From Marinihelvus sp963695135 (GTDB taxonomy: Bacteria > Pseudomonadota > Gammaproteobacteria > Xanthomonadales > SZUA-36), in assembly GCA_963695135.1 (NCBI GenBank), contig CAVOGA010000003.1:372001-436000 (forward strand): a DNA stretch of 64,000 nucleotides, given 5' to 3'. How positions within the stretch are numbered: the stretch's first letter is position 1; every line of letters starts with the position of its first letter. A program made the position numbers and the translations under genes. The notes under the pieces are model-generated. The model had not been told where the DNA came from. It saw nothing but the letters and a program-made list of their open reading frames with translations, and searched no databases. This document shows, piece by piece, positions 17,362 through 26,039 of the stretch.

Positions 17362-17371
17362 CCGGGTAGAA

Positions 17372-17447
17372 TGGTGGGCCGTGTAGGATTCGAACCTACG
17401 ACCAATTGATTAAAAGTCAACTGCTCTACCAACTGAGCTAACGGCCC
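17372..17447 (-). tRNA. tRNA-Lys, anticodon TTT
   Basis: A 76-base cloverleaf with encoded CCA at its 3' end (17374-17372). It has a 7-bp acceptor stem GGGCCGT/ACGGCCC, the D-loop GCTCAGTTGGTAGAGC, an anticodon loop CTTTTAA with TTT at positions 34-36, and a T-arm containing GGTTCGAATCC. It is nearly identical to enterobacterial tRNA-Lys. The 131-bp repeats begin 10 bases past its 3' end. Confidence 0.98.
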
Positions 17448-17484
17448 CCGGAAGGATTGTCTTGCGGTACTGCGAAGGGGGCGA

Positions 17485-17513
17485 ATTCTATGGGAAAACG
17501 ACGCCACGCTCAA
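17485..17513 (-). promoter_or_regulatory. Promoter of tRNA-Lys
   Basis: On the minus strand TTGAGC (17513-17508), a 17-base spacer and TAGAAT (17490-17485). A GC-rich discriminator (TCGCCCCC) follows, typical of stable-RNA promoters under stringent control. It lies between queC and the tRNA, about 38 bases before the mature 5' end. Confidence 0.7.
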
Positions 17514-17530
17514 GGGCTTGGCCGACTTTT

Positions 17531-18208
17531 TCAGGCCTGGTAGTGCGTGGGGTCCGGCAAGCCTGCCTCGCCGAAGCCCGCGCGACGAATACGGCAGGAG
17601 TCACAGCGACCGCAGGCGCGCCCCTCATCATCAGCCTGGTAACAGGAAACGGTGCGCCCGTAGTCAACGCCCAGCGCCGTACCCGCCTGGATGATCTGCG
17701 CCTTGGTCAGGTCGATCAGCGGCGTAAATAGGCGCAATCTCAGGCCCTCGACACCCGCTTTCGTGGCCAGGTTGGCCACGTTCTCAAAGGCAGCGATAAA
17801 TTCCGGACGGCAATCCGGGTATCCGGAATAGTCCACGGCATTGACGCCGATGGCGATCACGTTGGCGCCCAGCACTTCCGCATAACCCAGCGCCAGCGAC
17901 AGCATCACCGTATTGCGCGCCGGCACATAAGTCACCGGGATGCCGCTGCCCCCGGCTTCCGGCACCGCAATGTCATCGGTCAGGGCGGAGCCGCCAATCG
18001 CACGCAAGTCGATCTTCAGTACCTTGAGGGCTACGCCGGCCGCGTCGCAGACCCGCTGTGCCGCCAGCAGCTCGGAACGATGGCGCTGTCCGTAATCTAC
18101 CGCCAGCGCATGGCACTCCAGCCCCTGGTCCTGCGCCATGGCCAGCACGGTGGCAGAATCCAGGCCACCGGACACGAGCACAACGGCTTTTGGGACAGGC
18201 TTGTTCAT
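17531..18208 (-). CDS. queC: 7-cyano-7-deazaguanine synthase
   Basis: 225 residues. It converts 7-carboxy-7-deazaguanine to preQ0 with ATP and ammonia on the way to queuosine. An N-type ATP-pyrophosphatase loop SGGLDSAT is at about 13-20. The C-terminal zinc site appears as SCYQADDEGRACGRCDSC (four cysteines). Its ATG overlaps the queE stop codon by four bases (ATGA), indicating translational coupling with the preceding pathway enzyme. Confidence 0.95.
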   Translation of the reverse strand: MNKPVPKAVVLVSGGLDSATVLAMAQDQGLECHALAVDYGQRHRSELLAAQRVCDAAGVALKVLKIDLRAIGGSALTDDIAVPEAGGSGIPVTYVPARNTVMLSLALGYAEVLGANVIAIGVNAVDYSGYPDCRPEFIAAFENVANLATKAGVEGLRLRLFTPLIDLTKAQIIQAGTALGVDYGRTVSCYQADDEGRACGRCDSCRIRRAGFGEAGLPDPTHYQA

Positions 18209-18840
18209 TTACCGGGCACATCGCCCCACAACAGCTTGTGGAGCTGTAACTGGACGCGGACCGGCAGGCGGTCCTCCAGCACCCATTCGGCCAGCTCTAC
18301 GGGCTCCAGTGCGCCCCAGGAGGGCGAGAAGAGCACGTCGCACCGTTCAGCAAGACTGCGACTCAGCAGCTGGTGCCGGGCCCAGTCATAGTCGCTGCGG
18401 GAACAGATAACGAATTTCAGCTGATCATGGGGCGTCAGGACAGCAAGGTTTTCCCACAGGTTGCGGCCTTCCTCGCCGGAATCCGGTGTTTTCAGGTCCA
18501 CCACGCGGCTCACGCGCTCATCGACCCGGCTGATATCAATCGCACCCGAGGTTTCCAGGGACACGGCATAACCGCGGTCACAGAGAATCTCCAGCAGCTG
18601 ATGACAGCGCTGCTGGGCCAGCGGCTCGCCCCCGGTCACGCAAACGTGACGGGCACGGTAGCCGGCAGTCTCGCGCAGGATGTCATCGAAGTGCATCCAT
18701 TGACCGCCAAAGAAGGCGTACTCACTGTCGCAGTAGGTGCAGCGCAGGGGGCAGCCGGTGAGACGGATGAACACCGTGGGCCGGCCGGCGTCCCGCGCCT
18801 CGCCCTGCAGGGAATGAAAAATCTCCGAGATTTTCAGCAT
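18205..18840 (-). CDS. queE: 7-carboxy-7-deazaguanine synthase (radical SAM)
   Basis: 211 residues from the ATG at 18840; a GTG seven codons upstream is an alternative. The radical-SAM cysteines appear as CPLRCTYC with the QueE-type 14-residue spacing GCPLRCTYCDSEYAF, preceded by FHSLQGE. TGGEP follows at about 75. It makes 7-carboxy-7-deazaguanine from carboxytetrahydropterin. It is coupled to queC downstream and lies 134 bases after cpoB on the same strand. Confidence 0.93.
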   Translation of the reverse strand: MLKISEIFHSLQGEARDAGRPTVFIRLTGCPLRCTYCDSEYAFFGGQWMHFDDILRETAGYRARHVCVTGGEPLAQQRCHQLLEILCDRGYAVSLETSGAIDISRVDERVSRVVDLKTPDSGEEGRNLWENLAVLTPHDQLKFVICSRSDYDWARHQLLSRSLAERCDVLFSPSWGALEPVELAEWVLEDRLPVRVQLQLHKLLWGDVPGK

Positions 18841-18974
18841 ACCCGCGCGGCTTTCAGGCACGCGGCCTGCATCCGGAGCGGTGGCTGGGTGGCGTTCATC
18901 AGGTTGCGGCTTGCGGCTTCATTATTGTCACGGCGCCCGGCCTTTGGCGGACGCCGAACCTCCTGCAGTCCGGC

Positions 18975-19877
18975 TCAGAACTGCCCTTCGAGGCGCATGG
19001 AACGCAGCCTGCTGTCCGCCAGCCGCGACAGGGGGCTGTTCGGGTAGTCCCGCTGCACCTGTTCCAGCGCTGCGCGCGCCTGGTCGTACTGTTCAAGTTC
19101 GTAGTGGGTGAAACCGATTTTCAGCAAACCGTCACCGCGCTTGGTGCTGTCCGGGTAGCCGTCCAGCAAATCCTGGAACGCCTGCAGGGCGATCTCGTAG
19201 TTGCGCGTGACATAGTAGGACTCACCCAGCCAGTACTGGGCGTTGCCGGCCAGTGAGCTGCCCGGGTACTGCACCAGGAAATCCTGGAAGCCCTGGGCCG
19301 CGTCGGCGTAACGGAGCTCTTTCAGGGCCTGGAATGCCTCGTCATACGCCGCCTGTTGGGCCTCCGGCGTGGCAGCCGTGGTGGCGGTGGCGACCTCGGG
19401 GACTGCCAGCGCGGTAACCGCGGATGGTGTATCGGCCCGCTGCGTGACATCCGGTCCGGAGTCCGCCGGCGGCTCGGCGGCACTGGTCGGGCCGACTGCC
19501 GGGCCTGACTGTGAGGCCACCGTTGATCCTGATTCAGGCGGCGTCGCCGCAGTCGCGGGCGCCGGGCGGGTCTGACCCGGGACGCTGGCAACCGCGCCCG
19601 TGGTCCCTGCCGGCAGCCCGCTGCTCAGTTCGCTGATGCGCTGGTCGAGGTCCAGGTACTGGTCGCGCTGGCGGCGCTTCAGGTTTTCCAGCTCGAAGGT
19701 CTGCTCATCGAGCTGACCCCGCAGCATGCGAATCTCATCCTGCAGCTGCTGCACCTGCACGACCAGGTTCATGATTTGCTCATTGGGCGCTGCGACCTGG
19801 GCAGCTGCCGGGGCTGAAACGACGATGGCCAGCCCCAGGCTGGCCATCGCGGCGAATCGTTGCGTAATACTCTGCAT
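18975..19877 (-). CDS. cpoB: Tol-Pal cell division coordinator CpoB (YbgF)
   Basis: 300 residues from the ATG at 19877. A signal peptide (cleavage near SAPAAAQ) is followed by an N-terminal coiled coil (about 35-90), a long Ala/Pro/Thr-rich linker, and three C-terminal TPR-like repeats (about 175-300) with the YDEAFQALKELRYADAA and GNAQYWLGESYY patterns. This periplasmic protein coordinates peptidoglycan synthesis with Tol-driven outer-membrane constriction in Escherichia coli. It starts 2 bases after pal, closing the tol-pal operon. Confidence 0.92.
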   Translation of the reverse strand: MQSITQRFAAMASLGLAIVVSAPAAAQVAAPNEQIMNLVVQVQQLQDEIRMLRGQLDEQTFELENLKRRQRDQYLDLDQRISELSSGLPAGTTGAVASVPGQTRPAPATAATPPESGSTVASQSGPAVGPTSAAEPPADSGPDVTQRADTPSAVTALAVPEVATATTAATPEAQQAAYDEAFQALKELRYADAAQGFQDFLVQYPGSSLAGNAQYWLGESYYVTRNYEIALQAFQDLLDGYPDSTKRGDGLLKIGFTHYELEQYDQARAALEQVQRDYPNSPLSRLADSRLRSMRLEGQF

Positions 19878-19879
19878 GA

Positions 19880-20410
19880 CTACCTCGCGGTGTAAACGAT
19901 CTCCACCCGGCGGTTTTTCCACCAGCAGTCTTCGTTGCTCACGCGGCAAACCGGACGCTCTTCACCGTAGCTGACCACGGAGATCTGCATGCTGTTGGCG
20001 CCACCGGCTACCAGCAGGTTCTCCACAGAGTTGCCACGGCGTTCGCTCAGGCCGAGGTTGTACTCGCGGGTGCCGCGCTCATCGGCATGGCTTTCAAGCG
20101 TGACGCGAGCGCTGTTGTGGGCCGCGAGATAAGCGGCGTGTGCTGCAACGATGGGGCGGTATTCGGCCTTGACTTCGGAACGGTCAAAATCAAAGTAAAT
20201 AACCCGCTTGGAAAGCAGGCTTTCCGGGTTGTCGAAGTTACGCGCATCACTGTAGTCGCGCGGGTCCGGTGCGGCGCTGGTTGTTACCGGGGGTGTGGTC
20301 TCGGTAACCGGTTTAGTAGCGTCCGTGTCATCGGGCTTGGTGTTTTTATTACAGGCTGAGACAGCAAGCGCTACACCAAGGGCGAGCAGCAGGCGCAGGG
20401 CGATTTTCAT
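19880..20410 (-). CDS. pal: Peptidoglycan-associated lipoprotein Pal
   Basis: 176 residues. A signal peptide with lipobox (AVSAC) is followed by a Thr/Pro-rich linker and an OmpA-like domain with IYFDFDRSEV, LESHADERGTREYNLGLSER and the final NRRVEIVYTAR. The ATG at 20410 has a strong GGAGGAAT ribosome-binding site; longer in-frame starts lack one. It links the outer membrane to peptidoglycan and binds TolB. Confidence 0.96.
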   Translation of the reverse strand: MKIALRLLLALGVALAVSACNKNTKPDDTDATKPVTETTPPVTTSAAPDPRDYSDARNFDNPESLLSKRVIYFDFDRSEVKAEYRPIVAAHAAYLAAHNSARVTLESHADERGTREYNLGLSERRGNSVENLLVAGGANSMQISVVSYGEERPVCRVSNEDCWWKNRRVEIVYTAR

Positions 20411-20483
20411 GGATTCCTCCTGGTTGGGGCAAAACCGCAATGTTGCGGTCAATTTTTTTAAAACAACAAGTTAACTGGTTTTC

Positions 20484-21779
20484 TTACCTGATGACGGGAG
20501 ACCACGCCGGCTCGCGCACATCGCCCTCGCTCAGAATAATTCTTTGCCGGACATTGCCATCGGCGGATACGGCTGAAAGCACGCCGCGGACCCCCTCCCT
20601 AGTCGCGTAGAGTATCATGCTGCCATTCGGCGCAAAACTCGGTGACTCGTCAAGGACTCCCGGTGTCAGAACGTTCAACCGCTCAGTCTCCATGTCCCAG
20701 ACCGCTATACGATACTCGTTTCCCCGACCTTGCGCTACAGCCAGCTTGCGGCCATCCGGCGCAACACTGGCCCGCGCATTGTTTTCGCCTTCCCGGGTGA
20801 CTCGTTCAGCGGTTCCGCCGGCCTGGGGCACCGCGTAAATCTGCGGTCTGCCACTCCGGTCCGAGGTGAAATAGATGGTCTTGCCATCGGGTGACCAGGC
20901 GGCCTCCGTGTCAATCGACCAGTGGCTGGTCAGCTGCCGCGTGGCCCCGGTGGTCAGATCGCGCACATAGATTTCCGGATTGCCGGAACGCGACAGGGTC
21001 AGGGCCATCTGACGGCCGTCAGGGGAAAACGCCGGCGCGCCATTGATGCCCTTGCCACTGGACACCAGTTCACGCGCCCCGGTGGCGACTTCCTGCATGT
21101 AAATGGCGGAGTTGCCGGCCTCGAACGACACGTAGGCCAGGCGTTCGCCATCCGGCGACCAGGCCGGCGACAGCAGCGGTTCCGGCGAGCCCACCACGGT
21201 GGTCGGGTTGTAGCCGTCCGCGTCGGCCACCACCAGCTCGTAGTTGAGCGTATCGCCCTCACCGGTTGCAGAGACATAGGCGATGCGCGTGGCGAAAGCA
21301 CCGGGCACGCCGGTGAGCTTTTCGTAAATCGCATCAGCCACCTTGTGCGCGCCAAAACGCAGGTCACCGGGGCCCACGCTGGTGATCTGGCTCAGCAAGC
21401 GTTCCTGGGAAAACACATCAAACAGCTGGTAGACGATGTCATAACCCGCCACCCGGCGCATCATTGATCCAGCCGATCACCAGGTAATCGACCTTGCAGC
21501 AGGCGCCAGGTGCCAAAGCGAATCGCCTCCGGATCGGAAGGGCAATTCCACCATGTCCTCCTCGGCCACCGGGTCGAACAGGCCCGGAGCGGTACAGATC
21601 AGCCGCCACCACGTCCGTAACGCCGGTGATCGGCGGCGGCCCGGCAGGCGCGCCAGTCAAAGGGCACGATCGCGATGGGCAGCTGGCTTGCATTGCCCTG
21701 GACAATTTCGATCTGCAACTGGGCTTCGCCCTTGAGCGTCCAGACGGCCAGGAAGATCAATCAGAAAAACTTTACGCAT
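20484..21779 (-). CDS. tolB: Tol-Pal system translocation protein TolB (frame-disrupted)
   Basis: A periplasmic beta-propeller that binds Pal and TolA. Residues from about codon 107 onward are in one frame and show WD40-like blades (AWSPDGERLAYVSFE, PAFSPDGRQMALTLS). The N-terminal third (21779 to about 21443) can be read as intact TolB only by removing five single bases, near 21757, 21584, 21537, 21493 and 21444; this yields MRKVFLID, then LQIEIVQGNASQLPIAIV and GVTDVVAADLYRSG. Five losses of frame in about 320 bases within an otherwise intact operon look like sequence error rather than decay. Confidence 0.85.
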
Positions 21780-21783
21780 GGTG

Positions 21784-22713
21784 TCAGTCACCGTCATATA
21801 GGAAAATAAAGTCGATTTCGCGTTCAAAGACGTCCTCGAAACCCCGGTAGGGCAGCGAACCGGCACGCTCCACGGCCGCGACCAGTGATCGGCGGGTCGC
21901 CTCATCGCCATTGCAACGGCCGCGAATCGTGGCCGAAATCACCTCGCCGCCGGGAATCTGCACAATGCTGATGGTGCAACGCAGACCCGGCTGTGCGGTG
22001 GGCGGCCGCAGCCAGTTATTGGTCACCTGCACGGTAATCGCGCTGATGTATTGCTCTTTCAGGCCCGCCAATTGCCCGGCGCGGACGGCCGCCTGCTCCT
22101 CCGCCATCCGCTGCTGCATGGCCGCCTCCTCCTGGGCCCGCTGCTGCGCTTGCGCCTCGGCCTGCTTGCGGGCTTCGAGCTGCTTCATCCGTTCCTCTTC
22201 GATGCGCCGCTCCTTCTCCGCCGCCTCGCGCTGCTGGCGGATCTTTTCCATCTCTGCAGCCTGGCGGTCAAGCTCTGCCTGGCGCTCACGCGCCTGGCGT
22301 TCGCGGAGTTCCTGCAATTTCATTTCCGCCTCGCGCTTACGCTCGGCTTCCACGCGCTGACGCTGCGCCTCCTGGCGCTTCGCCTCCTCCGCTTCCGCCG
22401 CGGCTTTTTGCCTGGCGATCCGGTCGCGTTCCTGCTGCGCAGCAAGCTCCCGCTCGCGCTGGATGCGGCGCTGCTCCTGCTGCCGGGCGGCCTCGGCCTC
22501 GCGAATCGCCTCCTCACGCTTGTCGATCAGCACCTGCGTATCGACCATGACCGCTTCGATCTTCATGCCCGTAATCTGCGGGGGACGGTGACGTTTCCAG
22601 TCCATGGTGCCCAGCACGATCAGCAGGGCCGCCAGCACGTGCACAAGCACGGCGAGGCCAAGCGACTTGGCCTGCTCCCAGCCCTCCAGCAGATACGGCT
22701 GGAGCGCGATCAT
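21784..22713 (-). CDS. tolA: Cell envelope protein TolA
   Basis: 309 residues. One N-terminal membrane helix (about 15-37, LAVLVHVLAALLIVLGT) is followed by a very long charged helical stalk rich in Ala, Glu, Arg and Gln (about 60-215), and a C-terminal domain that binds TolB and Pal (about 220-309, with the cysteine pair in LRCTIS and RGRCNGD). It spans the periplasm and transmits force from TolQR. Its ATG shares one base with the tolR stop codon. Confidence 0.94.
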   Translation of the reverse strand: MIALQPYLLEGWEQAKSLGLAVLVHVLAALLIVLGTMDWKRHRPPQITGMKIEAVMVDTQVLIDKREEAIREAEAARQQEQRRIQRERELAAQQERDRIARQKAAAEAEEAKRQEAQRQRVEAERKREAEMKLQELRERQARERQAELDRQAAEMEKIRQQREAAEKERRIEEERMKQLEARKQAEAQAQQRAQEEAAMQQRMAEEQAAVRAGQLAGLKEQYISAITVQVTNNWLRPPTAQPGLRCTISIVQIPGGEVISATIRGRCNGDEATRRSLVAAVERAGSLPYRGFEDVFEREIDFIFLYDGD

Positions 22714-23159
22714 CAGGCCTCCGGATCCTCCACCAGGGGGTCGGACATCAGCCCGACCTTCTGCACCCCGGCTTTCTGCAGCAGCACCATGGCGTCGTAA
22801 ATACGGCCATAGGCGACCGCCTCGTCGCCACCAACCAGTACCTGCAATTCGGGATTCCGGCGCACGATGGCGGACACGGTCTGCAGCAGGGTTTCCGGAT
22901 CGATCAGGCCGTTGCTGGCGTCCGCCTCGCCGCCCGCGTTCAGGTAAAGGTCACCGTTTTCCAGCACCGTGACCACCATCGGCTCATTGTTCTGCTCCGA
23001 ATCCAGTGGTTCGGCATCGGCTTTCGGCAGGTTGACCTCCACGCCAAGGTTCAACATCGGCGCGGTAACCATGAAGATGATCAGCAGGACCAGCATCACG
23101 TCGATATACGGCACGACGTTGATTTCCGACATGGACTTGCGTCGTTTGCGCGCAGCCAT
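22713..23159 (-). CDS. tolR: Tol-Pal system protein TolR (ExbD family)
   Basis: 148 residues from the ATG at 23159. A short cytoplasmic start is followed by one membrane helix with the proton-path aspartate (INVVPYIDVMLVLLIIF) and a periplasmic domain ending in GVQKVGLMS. It forms the proton-driven motor with TolQ. It begins 6 bases after tolQ and overlaps tolA by one base. Confidence 0.95.
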   Translation of the reverse strand: MAARKRRKSMSEINVVPYIDVMLVLLIIFMVTAPMLNLGVEVNLPKADAEPLDSEQNNEPMVVTVLENGDLYLNAGGEADASNGLIDPETLLQTVSAIVRRNPELQVLVGGDEAVAYGRIYDAMVLLQKAGVQKVGLMSDPLVEDPEA

Positions 23160-23165
23160 GATCAA

Positions 23166-23852
23166 TCAGTCTCCGCGCGCGGCCAGGGCCTGCCGGTTAA
23201 GAATGCTGGAAAACTCTTCCTTGAAGTTGTCCAGGCGCATTTCCAGGCGTTCCACCTGGTTGGAATACTTGTTGTACGCGATCACCGCGGGAATCGCCGC
23301 AAACAGGCCCATGGCCGTGGCGACCAGCGCCTCGGAAATACCCGGCGCCACCATCGCAATCGTGGCCTGGTTGACGTTGGCGAGGGCCTGGAACGAGGTC
23401 ATGATGCCCCACACGGTGCCAAACAGGCCGATATAGGGGGATGTTGAGCCAACCGTGGCCAGGAAACTCAGGCGGTGCTCCAGACGGTCCGTTTCGCGGG
23501 TCAGGGCGATGCGCATGGCGCGCTCGGCGCCCTCCACCAGGCGGTCCGCCGACGCCCTGCCCTGCTCGCGCATCCGGTTGAACTCGCTGAAGCCCGCGAC
23601 GAACAGCCGCACCATGCCGGTCTGCTCTTCCTGGTGCTGGGTAATCTGGTTGTACAGCGAGGTCAGGTCCGTACCGGACCAGAAGCGCTCCTCGAACTTG
23701 TCCGCCGCCTTTTCCGTCTCACGGAGCAGGTTGCGCTTGCGAAAAATGATCATCCAGGAGGCCACTGAGGCGCCAAGCAGGATGGCCATGACCAGCTGGA
23801 CCACCAGGCTGGCCTCGAGGATCAGTTCCCAGATGTGAAGTTCATTGGACAT
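23166..23852 (-). CDS. tolQ: Tol-Pal system protein TolQ (ExbB/MotA family)
   Basis: 228 residues with three membrane helices (about 15-35, 135-158 and 168-190). The conserved proton-channel block is visible (ATVGSTSPYIGLFGTVWGIM, then ISEALVATAMGLFAAIPAV). It is the stator of the Tol motor. Its start overlaps the ybgC end by 11 bases, as in many gammaproteobacteria. Confidence 0.95.
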   Translation of the reverse strand: MSNELHIWELILEASLVVQLVMAILLGASVASWMIIFRKRNLLRETEKAADKFEERFWSGTDLTSLYNQITQHQEEQTGMVRLFVAGFSEFNRMREQGRASADRLVEGAERAMRIALTRETDRLEHRLSFLATVGSTSPYIGLFGTVWGIMTSFQALANVNQATIAMVAPGISEALVATAMGLFAAIPAVIAYNKYSNQVERLEMRLDNFKEEFSSILNRQALAARGD

Positions 23853-24279
23853 TGTCGATCTCCGACCTGATGGTTTCAGGCATTTTTATGGGTTTGAATT
23901 GCTTGGCATCGAGACATACGGCCATGACCTCGGCGCTGGCGAGTACCGCCTGGTCCGCCTGGCGGCGCATGTCCTGGCGGAAGCTCAGTCGCGCGGCCCC
24001 GGCGGTTACCGAATGCACGCTGACATCCAGGAGGTCATCCAGCCGCGCCGGCAACAGCCAGTCGACCTGCATGCGGCGAATCGCAAATACGATGCCTTCC
24101 TCCGCGGCGAGCCGCGCCTGGTGTATGCCCCGTGAGCGCAGCCACTCGGTCCGCGCCCGCTCGAAAAAATTCAGGTACTGGCTGTGGTAGACCACCCCAC
24201 CGCCGTCCGTGTCTTCCCAGTAAACGCGCACGGGCCAGACAAACTCCGAGACAGGGTTTATGGCGTTTGGTTCAGTCAT
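23842..24279 (-). CDS. ybgC: Acyl-CoA thioesterase YbgC (hot-dog fold)
   Basis: 145 residues from the ATG at 24279; upstream in-frame codons are not family-like. The active-site stretch VRVYWEDTDGGGVVYHSQY carries the catalytic aspartate of 4-hydroxybenzoyl-CoA thioesterase relatives, followed by LNFFERARTEWLR. It is the standard first gene of the tol-pal cluster and is linked to phospholipid metabolism in other species. Confidence 0.93.
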   Translation of the reverse strand: MTEPNAINPVSEFVWPVRVYWEDTDGGGVVYHSQYLNFFERARTEWLRSRGIHQARLAAEEGIVFAIRRMQVDWLLPARLDDLLDVSVHSVTAGAARLSFRQDMRRQADQAVLASAEVMAVCLDAKQFKPIKMPETIRSEIDNVQ

Positions 24280-24313
24280 GCGGAGACTAAACGGCACTTC
24301 AGGCCGGCCGGGG

Positions 24314-25366
24314 TTAATCATCCTCATCAAACAGGTCTCCGCCCACACCATCGGGCCGCGCCAGGCCAAAATGCGCATACGCTTTACCGGTGGCGATACG
24401 ACCCCGGGCGGTACGCGCGATATAACCCTGCTGAATCAGGTAGGGCTCCAGGACATCCTCGACCGTGCCCCGCTCCTCGCTCAGCGCCGCCGCCAGGCTG
24501 TCCACCCCCACGGGGCCGCCTTCGAACTGGCCGATGATCAGCTTCAGCAGCCGTCGGTCCAGCGTGTCGAAGCCGCTCTGGTCAACGTTCAGCATGGCCA
24601 TGGCCTCATCGGCGACCTGGCCGTTAATAAAACCGCCACCCTTGACCTCCGCGAAGTCCCGGACACGGCGCAGGAGCCGGTTGGCAATGCGCGGGGTGCC
24701 GCGGGAACGTCGCGCAATGCCCTCGGCCCCCTCGTCATCCACACCGATATTCAGAATGCCCGCCGAGCGGCTCACGATGGCGGCCAGTTCGTCGGTGTTG
24801 TAGAACTCCAGACGCTCCACGATGCCGAAACGGTCGCGCAGGGGCGAGGTCAGCAGGCCGGCGCGGGTGGTGGCGCCGACCAGGGTGAACCGCGGCAGGT
24901 CCAGCTTGATGGACCGGGCGGCCGGGCCCTCGCCGATCATGATATCGATCTGGAAGTCTTCCAGGGCCGGATAGAGCACCTCTTCCACCACGGGCGACAG
25001 GCGGTGAATTTCATCCACGAACAGGATGTCGCCCGGTTGCAGGTTGGTCAGCAGGGCGGCGAGATCCCCGGCGCGCTCCAGCACCGGCCCGGAGGTCTGG
25101 CGCAGGCTCACACCCATTTCGTGGGCGATCACGTGGGCCAGCGTGGTCTTGCCGAGACCCGGCGGGCCGAAGATCAAGACGTGATCGAGCGCGTCCCGGC
25201 GACGGCGGGCTGCCTCGATATAGATCTCCAGCTTGCGCCGCATGGCGGCCTGTCCGACATACTCGTCCAGGCTCCCGGGCCGGAGGCTGGCATCCACCGT
25301 TTGTTCCAGGTCATTGCCGGCCGGGTTGACGAGACGCTCCGCCGCTCTCGCCGGCCAGGTCGTCAA
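24314..25366 (-). CDS. ruvB: Holliday junction branch migration ATPase RuvB
   Basis: 350 residues. Walker A is GPPGLGKTTLA (about 62-72), Walker B is ILFVDEIHRL, sensor 1 is FTLVGATTRAG, and a C-terminal winged helix (about 262-330) contains LEPYLIQQGYIARTARGR. It drives branch migration with RuvA. The start overlaps the end of ruvA by 56 bases. Confidence 0.97.
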   Translation of the reverse strand: MTTWPARAAERLVNPAGNDLEQTVDASLRPGSLDEYVGQAAMRRKLEIYIEAARRRRDALDHVLIFGPPGLGKTTLAHVIAHEMGVSLRQTSGPVLERAGDLAALLTNLQPGDILFVDEIHRLSPVVEEVLYPALEDFQIDIMIGEGPAARSIKLDLPRFTLVGATTRAGLLTSPLRDRFGIVERLEFYNTDELAAIVSRSAGILNIGVDDEGAEGIARRSRGTPRIANRLLRRVRDFAEVKGGGFINGQVADEAMAMLNVDQSGFDTLDRRLLKLIIGQFEGGPVGVDSLAAALSEERGTVEDVLEPYLIQQGYIARTARGRIATGKAYAHFGLARPDGVGGDLFDEDD

Positions 25367-25964
25367 ACGGGTCGCTCACGTGGCCAGCCCCCTGCAGGGC
25401 CTTACGGATCATGGTCTCTGCATCCATGGCCGGTTCGGCCACATCCCGCAGCATACGGGCGATCTCCGCGTCCTTGTACCCGAGCGAGCGCAGCGCCTCG
25501 GCGGCCTCGCGGTGGGCGCCGGATGCGCCACCAACCCGGCCGGGCACCAGGGAGCCGGGCAGATCGTCCAGCTTGTCACGCAACTCGATAATGATCCGCT
25601 CGGCGGTCTTTTTGCCGATGCCGGGCAGCCTGGTCAGCGAATCCGTATCGCCATCGGCCACGAAGCGGGCCAGGTTCTCGCCACTGGCGCCGGAGAGAAT
25701 CGTCAAGGCGAGCTTGGCGCCGATGCCGCTGATTTTGAGCAGCTTGCGAAACAGCGCCCGTTCCGCGGCGCTGGAAAAGCCATACAGCGTCTGGTTGTCC
25801 TGGCTGAACTGCAGGTGCGTGAGCAGGACGAACGGCTGCCCAACCGCAGGCAGGCTGTCGAGAACGCTGTTGGGCACCTCAACCTCGTATCCGACACCGT
25901 GTACGTCGATCACCACGGACGGCGGATGCACTTCCAGCAGGGCGCCAGAAAGTCTTGAAATCAT
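25311..25964 (-). CDS. ruvA: Holliday junction DNA-binding protein RuvA
   Basis: 217 residues. An N-terminal OB fold (MISRLSGALLEV…VDVHGVGYEVEVP) is followed by two helix-hairpin-helix motifs (LLKISGIGAKLAL and LTRLPGIGKKTAERI) and a C-terminal RuvB-interacting helix bundle (LRSLGYKDAEIARML). The unusually long C-terminus runs 56 bases into ruvB. It lies 75 bases after ruvC. Confidence 0.96.
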   Translation of the reverse strand: MISRLSGALLEVHPPSVVIDVHGVGYEVEVPNSVLDSLPAVGQPFVLLTHLQFSQDNQTLYGFSSAAERALFRKLLKISGIGAKLALTILSGASGENLARFVADGDTDSLTRLPGIGKKTAERIIIELRDKLDDLPGSLVPGRVGGASGAHREAAEALRSLGYKDAEIARMLRDVAEPAMDAETMIRKALQGAGHVSDPFDDLAGESGGASRQPGRQ

Positions 25965-26039
25965 TGCTTATTATCGCTGCGGGCGAACCCGCTCCTCTCC
26001 AATCTCACGGTCGGACCGGACCGTAACCGCCGGCCGGCC

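Noticed and set aside
24260..25591. A 443-codon plus-strand frame over ruvB and ruvA
   Set aside because: Antisense to two well-supported genes and without motifs.
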